64,000 bases of DNA, from the NCBI RefSeq assembly GCF_014650875.1, contig NZ_BMVU01000001.1:248001-312000 (forward strand), in the 5' to 3' direction. The notes beneath the pieces are model-generated. The model worked only from the letters and a program-made list of their open reading frames with translations. It had not been told where the DNA came from and made no database searches. Made by a program: the position numbers and the translations under genes. The first letter of the stretch is position 1, and every line of letters starts with the position of its first letter. Positions 35,395 through 44,127 of this stretch are shown in pieces. This stretch comes from Streptomyces minutiscleroticus. Its GTDB lineage: Bacteria > Actinomycetota > Actinomycetes > Streptomycetales > Streptomycetaceae.

Positions 35395-36666
35395 TCAGAC
35401 CGTGCGGAACGCGAGCACCACGTTGTGGCCGCCGAAGCCGAACGAGTCGTTCAGCGCGGCGATGCGGCCCTCCACGGGCAGCTTGCGGGCCTCGTCGCGG
35501 ACGACGTCGGCGTTGGCCTCGGCCTCCGGGTCGAGGTTCTCGACGTTGATGGTCGGCGGGGCGATGCGGTGGTACAGGGCGAGCACGGTCGCGACCGACT
35601 CCACGCCGCCCGCGCCGCCGAGGAGGTGCCCCGTCATCGACTTGGTCGCGGAGACCGCGATGTGGTCGGTGTCGTCGCCGAAGACGCTGCGCAGGGCCTT
35701 CAGCTCGGCGATGTCGCCGGCCGGGGTCGAGGTGGCGTGCGCGTTGACGTGCACGATCTCGGCCGGGTCCAGGTCGGTGTTGTCGAGCAGGTGCCGCAGC
35801 GCCTGCGAGATGCCGCGGCCCTCGGGCTCCGGCTGCACGATGTCGTGGCCGTCGGCGGAGATGCCCTGGCCGACTGCCTCCGCGTAGACGCGGGCGCCGC
35901 GCTGCGCGGCGTGCTCGGCCGACTCCAGGACCAGGACGCCGGCGCCCTCGCCCAGGACGAAGCCGTCACGGGCGGTGTCGTAGGGGCGCGAGGCGCCCTG
36001 CGGGTCGTCGTTGTTCTTGGACATCGCCATCATGTTGCCGAAGGCGGCGATGGGGAGCGGGTGCACGGCGGCCTCGGTGCCGCCCGCCACGACCACGTCC
36101 GCGCGGCCGGTGCGGATCATCTCGATCGCGTACCCGATGGCCTCGGCGCCGGAGGCGCAGGCGGAGACCGGGGTGTGCACGCCCGCACGGGCGCCCACGG
36201 CGAGGCCCACGTTGGCGGCGGGGCCGTTGGGCATCAGCATGGGCACGGTGTGCGGGGAGACACGGCGGACGCCCTTCTCCTTCAGCACGTCGTACTGGTC
36301 GAGCAGGGTGGTCACGCCGCCGATGCCGGAGGCGATCACCGCACCGAGCCGCTCCGGCTCGACGTTCCCGTCCTCACCGGCCGGACCGGTGAAACCGGCG
36401 TCGGCCCACGCCTCCTTGGCCGCGATCAGCGCGAACTGCGCCGAGCGGTCCAGGCGGCGGGCCTGCGGGCGCGGGATGACCTCGCCCGGCTCCACCGCGG
36501 CCTGCGCGGCGATGCGGACCGCCTGCTCGGCGGCCCACTCCTGCTCCAGGGGGCCGACGCCGGAACGACCGGCGACCAGACCCTCCCAGGTCGATGCTGC
36601 GTCGCCACCCAGCGGTGTGGTTGCGCCGATACCGGTGACGACCACGGTGCGATTGGTCGGGCTCAC
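35395..36666 (-). CDS. fabF: 3-oxoacyl-ACP synthase II FabF
   Basis: A 423-residue KAS II that condenses malonyl-ACP with acyl-ACP during chain elongation. Catalytic triad: Cys in 'TPVSACASGAEAIGYA', His in 'HVNAHATSTPAGD', His in 'TKSMTGHLLGGAGG'; the Gly-rich end is 'LNDSFGFGGHNVVL'. Last gene of fabD-fabH-acpP-fabF, 82 nt after acpP. GTG start with GGAG upstream. Confidence 0.97.
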   Translation of the reverse strand: MSPTNRTVVVTGIGATTPLGGDAASTWEGLVAGRSGVGPLEQEWAAEQAVRIAAQAAVEPGEVIPRPQARRLDRSAQFALIAAKEAWADAGFTGPAGEDGNVEPERLGAVIASGIGGVTTLLDQYDVLKEKGVRRVSPHTVPMLMPNGPAANVGLAVGARAGVHTPVSACASGAEAIGYAIEMIRTGRADVVVAGGTEAAVHPLPIAAFGNMMAMSKNNDDPQGASRPYDTARDGFVLGEGAGVLVLESAEHAAQRGARVYAEAVGQGISADGHDIVQPEPEGRGISQALRHLLDNTDLDPAEIVHVNAHATSTPAGDIAELKALRSVFGDDTDHIAVSATKSMTGHLLGGAGGVESVATVLALYHRIAPPTINVENLDPEAEANADVVRDEARKLPVEGRIAALNDSFGFGGHNVVLAFRTV

Positions 36667-36748
36667 GGGAATTCTTTCTCCAACGGATACGAGGATTCAG
36701 CGGCGCCACCGCCGGGTGGCGGGGCAGGGCCCTGGGGACCGGGAAGGG

Positions 36749-36997
36749 TCAGCCCTGGTGCTTGAGGATGTACTCGGTCGCGTCGCCGACCGTCTTGAGG
36801 TTCTTGACGTCGTCGTCCGGGATCTTGACGTCGAAGCGCTCTTCGGCGGCGACGACGACCTCGACCATGGACAGCGAGTCGACGTCCAGGTCGTCGGTGA
36901 AGGACTTGTCCAGCTGGACGTCCTCGACCGGGATGCCGGCGATCTCGTTCACGATCTCTGCGAGACCGGCGACGATCTCTTCCTGGGTGGCGGCCAT
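36749..36997 (-). CDS. acpP: acyl carrier protein
   Basis: An 82-residue ACP that carries the growing acyl chain on phosphopantetheine attached to Ser in 'LDVDSLSMVEVV'. Helical acidic sequence of normal length. AAGGAG lies 9 nt before the ATG. Located between fabH and fabF in the fatty acid synthase operon. Confidence 0.97.
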   Translation of the reverse strand: MAATQEEIVAGLAEIVNEIAGIPVEDVQLDKSFTDDLDVDSLSMVEVVVAAEERFDVKIPDDDVKNLKTVGDATEYILKHQG

Positions 36998-37066
36998 GTT
37001 GGGCGCTCCTTCTTGTGTATCCAGCGGTGTGGCGGTACTCCGCCCGGAGTGTTCCGGACGGTGTGC

Positions 37067-38134
37067 CTAGGGGAGGGTAACGACCGTGGCGGCGTAGACG
37101 AGACCCGCCCCGAAGCCGATGACGAGCGCGGTGTCGCCGCTCTTCGCCTCGCCGGTCGCCAGGAGCCGCTCCATGGCGAGCGGGATCGAGGCGGCCGAGG
37201 TGTTGCCGGTGGTGCGGATGTCACGGGCGACCGTGACGTGCTCCGGCAGCTTGAGAGTCTTCACCATCGAGTCGATGATCCGCACGTTGGCCTGGTGCGG
37301 GATGAAGACGTCCAGGTCCTCCGGGCTGATCCCGGCCGCGTCCAGCGCCTGCTGGGCGACCTTCGCCATCTCGAAGACGGCCCAGCGGAAGACCGCCTGG
37401 CCCTCCTGCGTGATGGCGGGGAACTTGACGTTGCCCTGGGAGTCGAGGGGCAGGTCGGAGACGTCGCCGGCGGGGGTGCCCCCGCTCGGGCGAAGCCGAG
37501 AGTGGGGGAAGAACTTGTCCCACGGCACGGTCTGCTTGATCGTCTCGGACTTGTCGCCCTCGGAGCCCCAGACCGTGGGGCCGATCGCCGGCTCCTGCGA
37601 GGGGCCGACCACGACCGCGCCCGCGCCGTCGCCGAACAGGAAGGCCGTCGCGCGGTCCTCCAGGTCGGTCAGGTCGGACAGCCGCTCCACGCCGATCACC
37701 AGGACGTACTCGGCCGAACCCTCGACGACCATGCCCTTGGCGAGGGTGAGCCCGTAGCCGAAGCCCGCGCAGCCGGCCGAGATGTCGAAGGCCGCGGCCT
37801 TCTGCGTGCCCAGCTTGTCGGCGATCTCGGTGGCGACGGCGGGGGTCTGGCTGAAGTGCGAGACGGTCGAGACGACGACCGCGCCGATCTGCTCGGCGGC
37901 GATGCCCGCGTCGGCGATCGCCTTGCCGGAGGCCTCGACGGACATCGCGGCGACGGTCTCCTCGGGGGAGGCCCAGTGCCGGGTCTCGATGCCGGAGCGC
38001 GAGCGGATCCACTCGTCGGAGGAGTCGATCCTTTCGAGGATCACCTCGTTCGGCACGACCCGGGTCGGGCGGTAGCCGCCGACACCGAGGATGCGCGCGT
38101 ACGGGGCGCCCTTGCTGGGCTTGATCTTCGACAT
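37067..38134 (-). CDS. fabH: 3-oxoacyl-ACP synthase III FabH with 12-residue insertion
   Basis: A 355-residue KAS III that starts fatty acid synthesis by joining acyl-CoA primers to malonyl-ACP. Catalytic Cys in 'DISAGCAGFGYG', His in 'VFIPHQANVRIID', Asn in 'TTGNTSAASIP'. Between 'WDKF' and 'GDVSDLPLD' there is 'FPHSRLRPSGGTPA'; in S. coelicolor FabH, as I recall, two residues stand there, so the protein is about 12 longer than the usual 343. The added DNA is a palindrome-like sequence (see 37472-37510). Starts 4 nt after the fabD stop. Confidence 0.95.
   Translation of the reverse strand: MSKIKPSKGAPYARILGVGGYRPTRVVPNEVILERIDSSDEWIRSRSGIETRHWASPEETVAAMSVEASGKAIADAGIAAEQIGAVVVSTVSHFSQTPAVATEIADKLGTQKAAAFDISAGCAGFGYGLTLAKGMVVEGSAEYVLVIGVERLSDLTDLEDRATAFLFGDGAGAVVVGPSQEPAIGPTVWGSEGDKSETIKQTVPWDKFFPHSRLRPSGGTPAGDVSDLPLDSQGNVKFPAITQEGQAVFRWAVFEMAKVAQQALDAAGISPEDLDVFIPHQANVRIIDSMVKTLKLPEHVTVARDIRTTGNTSAASIPLAMERLLATGEAKSGDTALVIGFGAGLVYAATVVTLP
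37472..37510. repeat. palindromic intergenic-type element inserted in fabH
   Basis: GGGGGTGCCCCCGCTCGGGC followed by GAAGCCGAGAGTGGGGGAA has complementary outer runs (GGGGGTGCCCCC / GTGGGGG) and an inner hairpin CTCGG-GCGAAG-CCGAG (37485-37500). It resembles the short G/C-run palindromes usually seen between Streptomyces genes. Here it lies in frame inside fabH and adds a net 36 nt. Confidence 0.7.
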
Positions 38135-38138
38135 GCTC

Positions 38139-39086
38139 TCAGGCTCCTTCTCGGACGCCCGCCGGGTCGGCGGACGCGGCCGTCTCCGCGATCAGCTCGC
38201 GGGCGGCGTCGAGGTCGTCGGGGGTCTTCAGCGCCAGGGTCCGGACGCCGGGCAGGGCCCGCTTGGCGAGTCCGGTGAGGGTGCCGCCCGGGCACACCTC
38301 GATCAGCGCGGTCGCACCCAGCTTCTCGAACGTCTCCATGCACAGGTCCCAGCGGACCGGGTTGGCCACCTGGCCGACCAGCCGGGCGACGACCTCGGCG
38401 CCGGCGGTGACGGTCGCGCCGTCCTTGTTGGAGACGTAGGTCACGCGCGGGTCGGCGGGCGTCAGCTCCGCCGCGGCCCGCCGGAGCGTCTCGACGGCCG
38501 GCTCCATGTGGTGCGTGTGGAAGGCGCCCGCGACCTTCAGCGGCACGACGCGGCGCACGCCCTCGGGCTTGTCCTCCGCCAGGGCGGCCAGTTCCTCGGC
38601 GGTGCCGGCGGCCACGATCTGGCCCGCGCCGTTCACGTTCGCCGGGGTCAGGCCCAGCTTCTCCAGGTGCGGCAGGGTCGTGGCCGGGTCGCCGCCCAGG
38701 AGCGCCGACATGCCGGTCCGCGTCACGGCGGCGGCCTCGGCCATCGCCAGACCGCGGGTGCGCACCAGCTTCAGCGCGGCGGTGTCGTCCAGGACGCCCG
38801 CGAGCGCGGCGGCGGTGATCTCGCCGACGCTGTGACCGGCGACGACGTCCGGGGCGGTGTCACCCAGCGCCGCGGCGGACAGGAGGCCGGCCGCGACCAG
38901 CAGCGGCTGCGCCACCGCCGTGTCACGGATCGCGTCGGCGTCGGCCTGCGTGCCGTAGTGGGCGAGGTCGAGCCCGATGGCGTCCGACCACGCGGCGACG
39001 CGGTCGGCGGCGCCGGGGAGGTCGAGCCAAGGAGTCAGGAAGCCGGGCGTCTGGGCGCCCTGGCCGGGAGCGACGAGTACGAGCAC
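38139..39086 (-). CDS. fabD: malonyl-CoA:ACP transacylase FabD
   Basis: A 315-residue malonyltransferase that loads malonate on ACP: 'LVAPGQGAQTPGFL', nucleophile Ser in 'VVAGHSVGEITAA', catalytic His in 'AGAFHTHHMEPA'. GTG at 39086 is chosen because it gives the family start 'MLVLVAPGQGAQ' and leaves room for the AGAGAG upstream; GTG at 39092 is an alternative. First gene of the fab operon. Malonyl-CoA could also come from MatB (6.1-7.6 kb). Confidence 0.95.
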   Translation of the reverse strand: MLVLVAPGQGAQTPGFLTPWLDLPGAADRVAAWSDAIGLDLAHYGTQADADAIRDTAVAQPLLVAAGLLSAAALGDTAPDVVAGHSVGEITAAALAGVLDDTAALKLVRTRGLAMAEAAAVTRTGMSALLGGDPATTLPHLEKLGLTPANVNGAGQIVAAGTAEELAALAEDKPEGVRRVVPLKVAGAFHTHHMEPAVETLRRAAAELTPADPRVTYVSNKDGATVTAGAEVVARLVGQVANPVRWDLCMETFEKLGATALIEVCPGGTLTGLAKRALPGVRTLALKTPDDLDAARELIAETAASADPAGVREGA

Positions 39087-39154
39087 TCTCACACTCTCTC
39101 TTGTGGGCGGCCCGGGCCGCCCGTGGGGACAGGGACGAAGAACAGGAACCCAAA

Positions 39155-39171
39155 TTGTAGATGTTCAACAA
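39155..39171. promoter_or_regulatory. AT-rich imperfect palindrome, candidate FasR site
   Basis: TTGTAGATGTTCAACAA lies in the 84-nt gap between fasR and fabD, is by far the most AT-rich stretch locally, and has TTGT...ACAA ends. FasR is known to activate fabDHPF from this promoter region in S. coelicolor. Confidence 0.5.
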
Positions 39172-39175
39172 CGGG

Positions 39176-40381
39176 CTACGACTGGGAATCACCGTCGGTG
39201 AGACGTCCCAGGATCAGCGCGATGCGCAGAGTGAAGGCGGACCGGACGTCGGAGGGCGACCACCCGGTGACGTCTGTCACACGTCGGAGCCGGTAGCGCA
39301 CGGTGTTGGGATGCACGAACAGCATCCGCGCGGCGCCCTCCAGACTGCTCGCCTGCTCCAGGTAGACGCTCAGCGTCTCCAGGAGGGCGGACCCGGCCTC
39401 CTCCAGCGGTCTGTAGATCTCCTCCACCAACTGCTCGCGCGCGGAGGGGTCGCCCGCGATCGCGCGCTCCGGCAGCAGGTCGTCGGCCAGCACCGGGCGC
39501 GGGGCGTCCTGCCAGGCGGAACACGCCTTGAGCCCGGCCGCCGCCGCCTGCGCGGACCGGGTCGCGGCCAGCAGGTCCGACACCACGGGACCGGCCACCA
39601 CGGGCCCCGGGGCGTACGGGCCGATCAGCGACCTGGCGACGCCCAGCGGGTTGTCGCTGCCGCCGGCGATGACGACGAGCCGGTCGCCGAGCACGCCGGT
39701 GAGGACCTGGAGCTTGGCGTGGCGCGCGGCCCGGCGGATCGCCTCGACGGTCAGCTCGCTGTCGCCGTCGGGCGCCGTGCCGAGGACCACGCACACGTGC
39801 TCGGGGCTGTTCCAGCCCAGGGCGGCGGCGCGGCTCACGGCGCCCTCGTCGGCCTCGCCGGACAGCACGGCGTTCACGACGAGGGACTCCAGGCGGGCGT
39901 CCCAGGCACCGCGTGCCTCGGCGGCCTGCGCGTAGACCTGGGCGGTGGCGAAGGCGATCTCCCGCGCGTACACCAGCAGCGCCTCGCGCAGCACGGACTC
40001 GTCGCCCGGCGCCGCGACCTCGTCGATCGCGGACTCCATGACCTCGATCGTGGTGCGCACCATCTCGACGGTCTGGCGCAGCGTGATCGCTCTGGTCAGC
40101 TCGCGCGGCGCGGTGCCGAAGACGTCGGTGGAGATCGCCTGCGGGGCGTCGGGGCGGCGGAACCACTCGGTGAAGGCGGCGATTCCGGCCTGGGCGACGA
40201 GGCCGATCCAGGAACGGTTCTCCGGCGGCATCGCCCGGTACCAGGGCAGCGTCTCGTCCATCCGCGCGATGGCCTGCGCGGCGAGACGTCCCGACGACTT
40301 CTCCAGGCGTTTCAGGGTCGCTGCGTGGTCGTGGACGGGGCGCGCCGCGGGATCGGCGGCACTGACTTCGGGTTCGGGCAC
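39176..40381 (-). CDS. fasR: PucR/CdaR-type activator FasR
   Basis: A 401-residue regulator with a C-terminal helix-turn-helix 'SSLEGAARMLFVHPNTVRYR' and GGDEF-like middle region typical of the PucR/CdaR group. The orthologue at this position in S. coelicolor (SCO2386, from memory) binds the fabD promoter and activates the operon. It lies just upstream of fabD on the same strand, 90 nt apart. Confidence 0.88.
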   Translation of the reverse strand: MPEPEVSAADPAARPVHDHAATLKRLEKSSGRLAAQAIARMDETLPWYRAMPPENRSWIGLVAQAGIAAFTEWFRRPDAPQAISTDVFGTAPRELTRAITLRQTVEMVRTTIEVMESAIDEVAAPGDESVLREALLVYAREIAFATAQVYAQAAEARGAWDARLESLVVNAVLSGEADEGAVSRAAALGWNSPEHVCVVLGTAPDGDSELTVEAIRRAARHAKLQVLTGVLGDRLVVIAGGSDNPLGVARSLIGPYAPGPVVAGPVVSDLLAATRSAQAAAAGLKACSAWQDAPRPVLADDLLPERAIAGDPSAREQLVEEIYRPLEEAGSALLETLSVYLEQASSLEGAARMLFVHPNTVRYRLRRVTDVTGWSPSDVRSAFTLRIALILGRLTDGDSQS

Positions 40382-40479
40382 GGGGACAAGAGTGCCTCAT
40401 CGGGACAAGTGCGTGGGGCGCCGGGTCCGGCCCGGGGCCGTCGGCCGGTCCGCGTGGCGGGACTACGGTGGGAGGCGTG

Positions 40480-41130
40480 ATGGACGTACGGCGCGCCGAC
40501 GAGCGCTACCGCGGAGGTGACCCGGCGACCGGGATCGAGTCCTGGCACGCCTTCTCCTTCGGCCCCTACTACGAGCCGGACAACCTGCGGTTCGGGGCCG
40601 TCATCGCCTGCAACGAGGAGAGACTCGCCCCCGGCGCGGGGTTCGACGAGCACCCGCACAGCCACACCGAGATCGTCACCTGGGTCGTCGAGGGCGAGCT
40701 GACCCACCGCGACTCGGCGGGCCACGAGACGGTGGTGCGCCCCGGCGACGTGCAGCGCCTCAGCGCCGCCGGCGGGGTCCGGCACGTCGAGCGCAACGAC
40801 GGCTCGAAACCGCTGGTCTTCGTCCAGATGTGGCTGGCCCCGCTGGAGCCGGGCGGCGAGCCCGCGTACGAGATCGTGCGCGGCATAGCCGACTCCACGC
40901 CGTACGCGGTGCCGGAGGCGGCCGCGATGCTGCACGTGCGGCGGCTCGCGGCGGGCGAGCGCACGGCGGTCCCGGAGGCGCACCACGTGTACGTGCACGT
41001 GGTGCGCGGCGAGGTCCTGCTCGACGGCGTCCTGCTCGGCCCGGCCGACGAGGCCCGCCTGACCGGCGAGAAGGGCCTGGAACTGGAGGCCGCGACCGAG
41101 GCGGAGCTGCTGATGTGGGAGATGGCCTAG
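40480..41130 (+). CDS. pirin-family bicupin protein
   Basis: A 216-residue pirin: 'MDVRRADERYRGGDPATGIE', metal-binding cupin 'DEHPHSHTEIVTWVVEGEL' with three His, 'VRPGDVQRLSAAGGVRHVER' and a degraded second cupin. Pirins are metal cofactors of transcription or quercetinase-like enzymes; function here is not known. ATG at 40480 has GGGAGG upstream. Divergent from fasR. Confidence 0.88.
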   Translation: MDVRRADERYRGGDPATGIESWHAFSFGPYYEPDNLRFGAVIACNEERLAPGAGFDEHPHSHTEIVTWVVEGELTHRDSAGHETVVRPGDVQRLSAAGGVRHVERNDGSKPLVFVQMWLAPLEPGGEPAYEIVRGIADSTPYAVPEAAAMLHVRRLAAGERTAVPEAHHVYVHVVRGEVLLDGVLLGPADEARLTGEKGLELEAATEAELLMWEMA

Positions 41131-41186
41131 ACCCGCCTGGCCCGGCGCTGTCGGCCCGGCCCCCGGCCCCCGCCCGGGCCGCGGGG

Positions 41187-42011
41187 CTAGGCCCCGCGCA
41201 GCTCCGCCAGGACCGCGTCCGTGAACGGGGGCCACGCCTCGACCGCCCACGGGCCGAAGGCGCGGTCGGTCAGGGCCACGCAGGCCGCGCCCGCGACGGG
41301 GTCCACCCACAGGAACGTGCCGGACTGGCCGAAGTGCCCGAAGGTCCGCGGGGAGGACGAAGCGCCCGTCCAGTGCGGGGACTTGCCGTCGCGGATCTCG
41401 AAGCCGAGGCCCCAGTCGTTGGGGTTCTGGTGGCCGTAGCCCGGCAGGACGCCCTTCGTGCCCGGGTACTGGACGGCCGTGGCCCCGGCGACCGTGCGCG
41501 GGTCCAGCAGGCGCGGCGCCTGCAGCTCGGCGGCGAAGCGGACCAGGTCGTCGACGGTGGAGACGCCGTCCTTCGCGGGCGAGCCGTCGAGCGTGGTCGC
41601 CGTCATCCCGAGGGGTTCGAGCACCGCCTGGCGCACGTACTCGGGGAAGGGGATCTCGGTGGCCTTGGCGATGTGGTCGCCGAGCTGCTCGAACCCGGCG
41701 TTGGAGTACAGCCGCCGCTCCCCGGGCGCGGACATGACCCGGTGCTCGTCGAAGGCGAGGCCCGAGGTGTGCGCGAGCAGGTGGCGGACCGTGGCACCCT
41801 CGGGCCCGGCCGGCTCGTCCAGCTCGATCGCCCCCTCCTCGTACGCGACCAGCGCGGCGTACGCGGCGAGCGGTTTGGTGACGGAGGCCAGCGGGAAGCG
41901 GTGGCCGGCGGGGCCGTGCGACCCGGCGACGGTGCCGTCCGCGCGGACGACGGCCGCGGCGGCGGTGGGGACGGGCCAGTTCTCGATCAGCGCCAGGCTC
42001 TGCAAGGACAT
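41187..42011 (-). CDS. class C beta-lactamase-like serine hydrolase
   Basis: A 274-residue cytoplasmic serine hydrolase: 'LASVTKPLAAYAAL' (SxxK), 'RRLYSNAGFEQLG' (YxN), 'TFGHFGQSGTFLW' (HxG-type third motif). No signal peptide, so it is more likely an esterase or peptide amidase than a resistance enzyme. It starts 9 nt after the GNAT stop on the same strand. Confidence 0.85.
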   Translation of the reverse strand: MSLQSLALIENWPVPTAAAAVVRADGTVAGSHGPAGHRFPLASVTKPLAAYAALVAYEEGAIELDEPAGPEGATVRHLLAHTSGLAFDEHRVMSAPGERRLYSNAGFEQLGDHIAKATEIPFPEYVRQAVLEPLGMTATTLDGSPAKDGVSTVDDLVRFAAELQAPRLLDPRTVAGATAVQYPGTKGVLPGYGHQNPNDWGLGFEIRDGKSPHWTGASSSPRTFGHFGQSGTFLWVDPVAGAACVALTDRAFGPWAVEAWPPFTDAVLAELRGA

Positions 42012-42020
42012 GCCCCGAGC

Positions 42021-42500
42021 CTAAGTGGACCGCAGGTGCAGGCGCATCGAGGGGTCGGGCTTGCGCACGAAGCCGAGGGAGGCGTAGAGCGGCTCCGCCT
42101 CGGCGGAGGCGTTGAGATCGACGTGGGCCGCGCCGATCTCGCGGAACCAGTCCAACAGCGCCTCCACGCAGGCCCGGGCGTAGCCCCGGCGGCGGACGTC
42201 CGGGTCGGTGGCGACGCTGAAGACGTGGCCGACCCGGCCGTGCGGGTTGTCCGCGCGCCCGATCCGGTACTCCAGCGTCCCGGCGGCCAGCGCCGCGAGC
42301 GTGCCCGGCCGCTCCGGGTGGTCCACGACGAACGCGGCGAAGGTGCCGTCCGGCCCGGCGAGCCGGGCGCGCACGGTCGGCAGCGACAGCGCGTGCCAGT
42401 CCGTGGACGGATCGCCGGCGTGCACGGAGTCGATCATCACCTGGCGCAGGCGCAGCACTTCGGCGGCGTCCTCGGGCGTGGCACGGCGTACGAGGCTCAT
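42021..42500 (-). CDS. GNAT-family N-acetyltransferase
   Basis: A 159-residue acetyltransferase with acetyl-CoA loop 'SVATDPDVRRRGYARACVEAL' and C-terminal 'NASAEAEPLYASLGFVRKPD'. Substrate unknown. Co-directional with and close to the serine hydrolase gene, so the two may form an operon. Confidence 0.88.
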   Translation of the reverse strand: MSLVRRATPEDAAEVLRLRQVMIDSVHAGDPSTDWHALSLPTVRARLAGPDGTFAAFVVDHPERPGTLAALAAGTLEYRIGRADNPHGRVGHVFSVATDPDVRRRGYARACVEALLDWFREIGAAHVDLNASAEAEPLYASLGFVRKPDPSMRLHLRST

Positions 42501-42555
42501 GATCCGCACGGTAGCGGCCGCCCCCGCCCGGTGTCCTGCGGGTTTCCCGGCGTGC

Positions 42556-42586
42556 TTGCCTGGAGTGCACTCCAGGGTTCTAGCGT
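42556..42586 (+). promoter_or_regulatory. MerR-type promoter with 19-bp spacer
   Basis: TTGCCT (42556-42561) and TAGCGT (42581-42586) are separated by 19 bp. A perfect 18-bp palindrome CCTGGAGTGCACTCCAGG (42559-42576) sits in the overlong spacer. This is the classic MerR activation architecture, directly ahead of the merR gene. Confidence 0.75.
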
Positions 42587-42593
42587 GGTGGCC

Positions 42594-43076
42594 ATGACGG
42601 TGATGGAGACCACGGATCGAGCGATTCCGGCCGACACCAGGACGGACGTCTGCGCCTCGGCCCCGCCGCGCCACCCGCGCCCGGACGGCCAGGACGCCTA
42701 CACCATCAGCGAGGTCGCCGCCTTCACCGGGCTGACGGCCCACACCCTGCGCTGGTACGAGCGGATCGGCCTGATGCCGCACATCGACCGCTCGCACACC
42801 GGCCAGCGCCGCTACAGCAACCGCGACCTGGACTGGCTCGGCTTCGTCGGCAAGCTGCGGCTGACCGGCATGCCGGTCGCGGACATGGTGCGCTACGCGG
42901 AGCTGGTGCGCGCGGGCGAGCACACGTACGGCGACCGCCGCGAGCTCCTGGAGGCGACCCGCCGGGACGTCCTGACCCGGATCGCCGAGCTGCAGGACAC
43001 GCTCGCCGTACTCGACTTCAAGATCGGTTTCTACGCGGACGCCGGACGGCGCCCGGTGACGGAGGGGGCCCGATGA
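42594..43076 (+). CDS. MerR-family transcriptional regulator
   Basis: A 160-residue regulator: a 35-residue variable leader, then MerR helix-turn-helix 'YTISEVAAFTGLTAHTLRWY' and 'ERIGLMPHIDRSHTGQRRYS', then a coiled-coil helix 'VLTRIAELQDTLAVLDFKI'. No Cys metal site after the coil. It is coupled (ATGA) to the aldo/keto reductase it likely controls, along with its own promoter. Confidence 0.92.
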   Translation: MTVMETTDRAIPADTRTDVCASAPPRHPRPDGQDAYTISEVAAFTGLTAHTLRWYERIGLMPHIDRSHTGQRRYSNRDLDWLGFVGKLRLTGMPVADMVRYAELVRAGEHTYGDRRELLEATRRDVLTRIAELQDTLAVLDFKIGFYADAGRRPVTEGAR

Positions 43077-44089
43077 CGGACGGCACACTCGAGACGGTGC
43101 GGCTGGGGGACACCGGACCGGAGGTCGGGGTGCAGGGGCTCGGCTGCATGGGCATGAGCTTCGCCTACGGACCGGCCGACGCGGAGCAGTCGCGGGCCGC
43201 CCTGGAGCGGGCACTCGACCTGGGCGTGACGCTCTTCGACACGGCCGACTCCTACGGGGCGGGTCAGAACGAGACGTTCCTCGCGCCCTTCCTCGGCAAG
43301 CACCGCGACGCCGTGGTGATCGCGACGAAGTTCTCCCTGACGATCCCGCCGGACGACCCGACGCGGCGGATCATCCGCAACGACCCGCCGTACATCCGCC
43401 AGGCGGTCGAGGCCAGTCTGCGGCGCCTGGACGTCGACGAGATCGACCTCTACTACATGCACCGGCGCGACGTGAACGTCCCGATCGAGGAGACGGTCGC
43501 CACCATGGCCGAGCTGGTCCGCGAGGGCAAGGTCAAGCACCTCGGGCTGAGCGAGGTCACCGGGGACGAGCTGCGCGCGGCGGCGGCCGTGCACCCGATC
43601 GCGGCCGTGCAGTCGGAGTGGTCGCTGTTCAGCCGGGACATCGAGGCCGGCGTGGTGCCCGCGGCCAAGGAGCTGGGCGTGGCCCTGGTGCCGTACTCGC
43701 CGCTCGGCCGCGGCTTCCTGACCGGCTCCTTCACCGACGCCGACCGGGACCTCGGGCAGGACGACTTCCGGCGGCAGCAGCCGCGCTTCACGGGCGGCAA
43801 CGCGGCCGCCAACGCCGCGCTGCTGGAGCCGGTGCGCGCGATCGCCGCCGCCCGCGGCGCCTCGGCGGGCCAGATCGCGCTCGCCTGGGTCCAGCAGCGG
43901 GCCGCGGTGCACGGCCTCCCGGTCGTCCCGATCCCCGGCACCACCAAGCCCCACCGCGTGGCGGAGAACACGGCGGCGGCGCGCATCGTCCTCACGGACG
44001 AGGAGCTGGCGTCGCTGGAGCCGATCGCCGCCCGGGTGGCGGGCGACCGCTACGCCGACATGTCGTTCACGTCGGCGGGCCGGGAGTAA
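43073..44089 (+). CDS. aldo/keto reductase
   Basis: A 338-residue AKR with 'LGCMGMSFAYGPADAEQSRA', catalytic 'FDTADSYGAG' (Asp, Tyr), Lys in 'VVIATKFSL', 'YYMHRRD' (His) and NADPH site 'VVPIPGTTKPHRVAENTAAA'. It probably detoxifies aldehydes or ketones under MerR control. The start overlaps the merR stop by 4 nt. Confidence 0.93.
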   Translation: MTDGTLETVRLGDTGPEVGVQGLGCMGMSFAYGPADAEQSRAALERALDLGVTLFDTADSYGAGQNETFLAPFLGKHRDAVVIATKFSLTIPPDDPTRRIIRNDPPYIRQAVEASLRRLDVDEIDLYYMHRRDVNVPIEETVATMAELVREGKVKHLGLSEVTGDELRAAAAVHPIAAVQSEWSLFSRDIEAGVVPAAKELGVALVPYSPLGRGFLTGSFTDADRDLGQDDFRRQQPRFTGGNAAANAALLEPVRAIAAARGASAGQIALAWVQQRAAVHGLPVVPIPGTTKPHRVAENTAAARIVLTDEELASLEPIAARVAGDRYADMSFTSAGRE

Positions 44090-44102
44090 CCGGGAGCGGC
44101 GG

Positions 44103-44127
44103 CGTCCGCCGCGGGCCGCGGCGGGCG
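44103..44127. terminator. bidirectional hairpin between convergent genes
   Basis: GTCCGCCGCGG (44104-44114) pairs with CCGCGGCGGGC (44116-44126) with one G-T wobble. It lies between the AKR stop (44089) and the DUF4429 stop (44128). Confidence 0.5.

Noticed and set aside
41187..42011. Beta-lactam resistance gene
   Set aside because: SxxK and YxN motifs are present but there is no signal peptide and the protein is short, as in cytoplasmic esterase-like members.
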